Of a DNA stretch of 5,875 nt, positions 5,155-5,875 are shown piece after piece (position 1 is the stretch's first letter; the number at the start of each line of letters is the position of its first letter). Under the pieces are notes generated by a model, which was given only the letters and a program-made list of their open reading frames with translations, was not told the origin of the DNA and did not search any database. The position numbers and the translations under genes were made by a program. The DNA is from Gammaproteobacteria bacterium (GTDB taxonomy: Bacteria > Pseudomonadota > Gammaproteobacteria > Chromatiales > Chromatiaceae): positions 1 to 5,875 of the forward strand of contig JAHEHQ010000175.1 in NCBI GenBank assembly GCA_024644505.1, in the 5' to 3' direction.

Positions 5155-5875
5155 ATGAGTTCAGGTAAAGTGGTAGAAGTCATCGGTGCCGTGGTGGACG
5201 TTCAGTTCACCGTGGGAGAGATGCCGAAGATCTATGAAGCGTTGAGGATCGAAGAGTCCGGCCTGACCCTGGAAGTGCAGCAGCAGTTGGGTGACGGCGT
5301 GGCCCGCACCATCGCCATGGGTTCCACCGATGGCCTCAAGCGCGGTGAGATAGCGGTAAGCACGGGGAGCGCCATCATGGCGCCGGTCGGACAGAAGACC
5401 CTGGGCCGCATCATGAACGTGCTGGGCGAGCCGGTCGACGAAGCCGGACCGGTCGAGGCGGAAAAGAAAATGCCGATCCACCGGGAGCCGCCTTCGTTCG
5501 AGGAGCAGGCGACCACCACAGAGGTGCTGGAGACGGGTATCAAGGTTATCGACCTGATCATGCCCATCGCCAAGGGCGGGAAGATCGGTCTGTTCGGGGG
5601 CGCCGGGGTGGGAAAGACGGTTACCCTGATGGAACTGATCCGTAACATCGCCGTGGAGCATTCCGGCTTCTCCGTGTTCGCCGGTGTCGGCGAGCGAACC
5701 CGCGAGGGTAACGACTTTTACCACGAGATGCAGGAAGGCGGGGTACTGGACAAGGTGGCCCTGGTGTATGGGCAGATGAACGAGCCGCCGGGCAACCGCC
5801 TGCGTGTAGGCCTCACCGGACTGACCATCGCCGAGAACTTCCGTGACGAAGGACGCGATGTGTTGATGTTCGTCG
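5155..5875 (+). CDS. atpD: F1Fo ATP synthase subunit beta (catalytic), 3'-truncated by window edge
   Basis: Beta carries the three catalytic sites that make ATP from ADP and phosphate (EC 7.1.2.2). About 240 of the usual roughly 460 residues are visible and the frame runs open to the window end. The N-terminal beta-barrel (about 1-75) opens with GKVVEVIGAVVDVQF (4-18). The P-loop GGAGVGKT is at 148-155 (Lys154, Thr155), and GVGERTREGNDFYHEM (177-192) holds the catalytic Glu180 and Arg181, matching E. coli Glu181 and Arg182. YGQMNEPPGNRLRV (205-218) is near-invariant. The window ends at DVLMFV (235-240), the Walker B strand just before the expected Asp; the catalytic dipeptide partner regions and DELSEED lie outside. 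No frameshift or missing residue is seen in the visible part. atpC is expected downstream. Confidence 0.98.
   Translation, partial: MSSGKVVEVIGAVVDVQFTVGEMPKIYEALRIEESGLTLEVQQQLGDGVARTIAMGSTDGLKRGEIAVSTGSAIMAPVGQKTLGRIMNVLGEPVDEAGPVEAEKKMPIHREPPSFEEQATTTEVLETGIKVIDLIMPIAKGGKIGLFGGAGVGKTVTLMELIRNIAVEHSGFSVFAGVGERTREGNDFYHEMQEGGVLDKVALVYGQMNEPPGNRLRVGLTGLTIAENFRDEGRDVLMFV

Noticed and set aside
5161..5724. A 187-codon minus-strand frame opposite atpD.
   Set aside because: The + strand encodes the near-invariant P-loop and GERTREGND of beta, so the antisense frame is a coding shadow.
1..5875. A hidden novel system, mobile element, CRISPR array, tRNA or rRNA gene.
   Set aside because: Nearly all bases are accounted for by eight contiguous atp genes; gaps are at most 73 bp and contain no arrays, RNA gene folds or transposon ends.

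Overview
This window is one continuous stretch of an F1Fo ATP synthase operon, read entirely on the + strand in the order atpI-atpB-atpE-atpF-atpH-atpA-atpG-atpD. This is the classic Escherichia coli atp order. atpI is cut at its 5' end by the left window edge. atpD is cut after about 240 codons by the right edge, and atpC would be expected just beyond it. Six genes are complete: a, c, b, delta, alpha and gamma.

The DNA is moderately GC-rich with a strong preference for CTG leucine codons. The gene order, the 513-residue alpha and 156-residue b subunits, and the motif wording (AtpB SLSLRLFGNMYAGE, AtpE RQPELIP...VMGLVDA, AtpF VAILAVAGAEKI) point to a Gammaproteobacterium. AtpB is longer than in E. 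coli and AtpI is present, which I take to suggest an environmental lineage (Chromatiales, Ectothiorhodospiraceae or Methylococcales-like) rather than an enteric. That placement is an inference.

Layout: 1-362 AtpI, the membrane assembly factor. 387-2076 the Fo membrane sector: a (proton half-channels and essential Arg220), c (rotor ring, essential Asp58) and b (stator stalk). 2086-2625 delta, which fixes the stator to F1. 2639-4180 alpha, 4221-5081 gamma (rotor shaft), 5155-5875 beta (catalytic). Protons crossing between a and c turn the c-ring and gamma, and this drives ATP formation in beta, while b and delta hold alpha3beta3 still. The c subunit lacks sodium-binding residues, so the enzyme is very probably H+-driven.

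All coding sequences are separated by short gaps (9-73 bp) with no overlaps. No operon promoter or intrinsic terminator is visible; the promoter should lie upstream of the window. The remaining signals are post-transcriptional candidates: an A/U-rich leader with a strong Shine-Dalgarno before atpE, a 7-bp hairpin between atpE and atpF, a perfect 9-bp hairpin at the 3' end of atpA, a tandem 8-bp repeat before atpG, and an inverted repeat before atpD. I found no new biological system; this is a well-conserved housekeeping locus.
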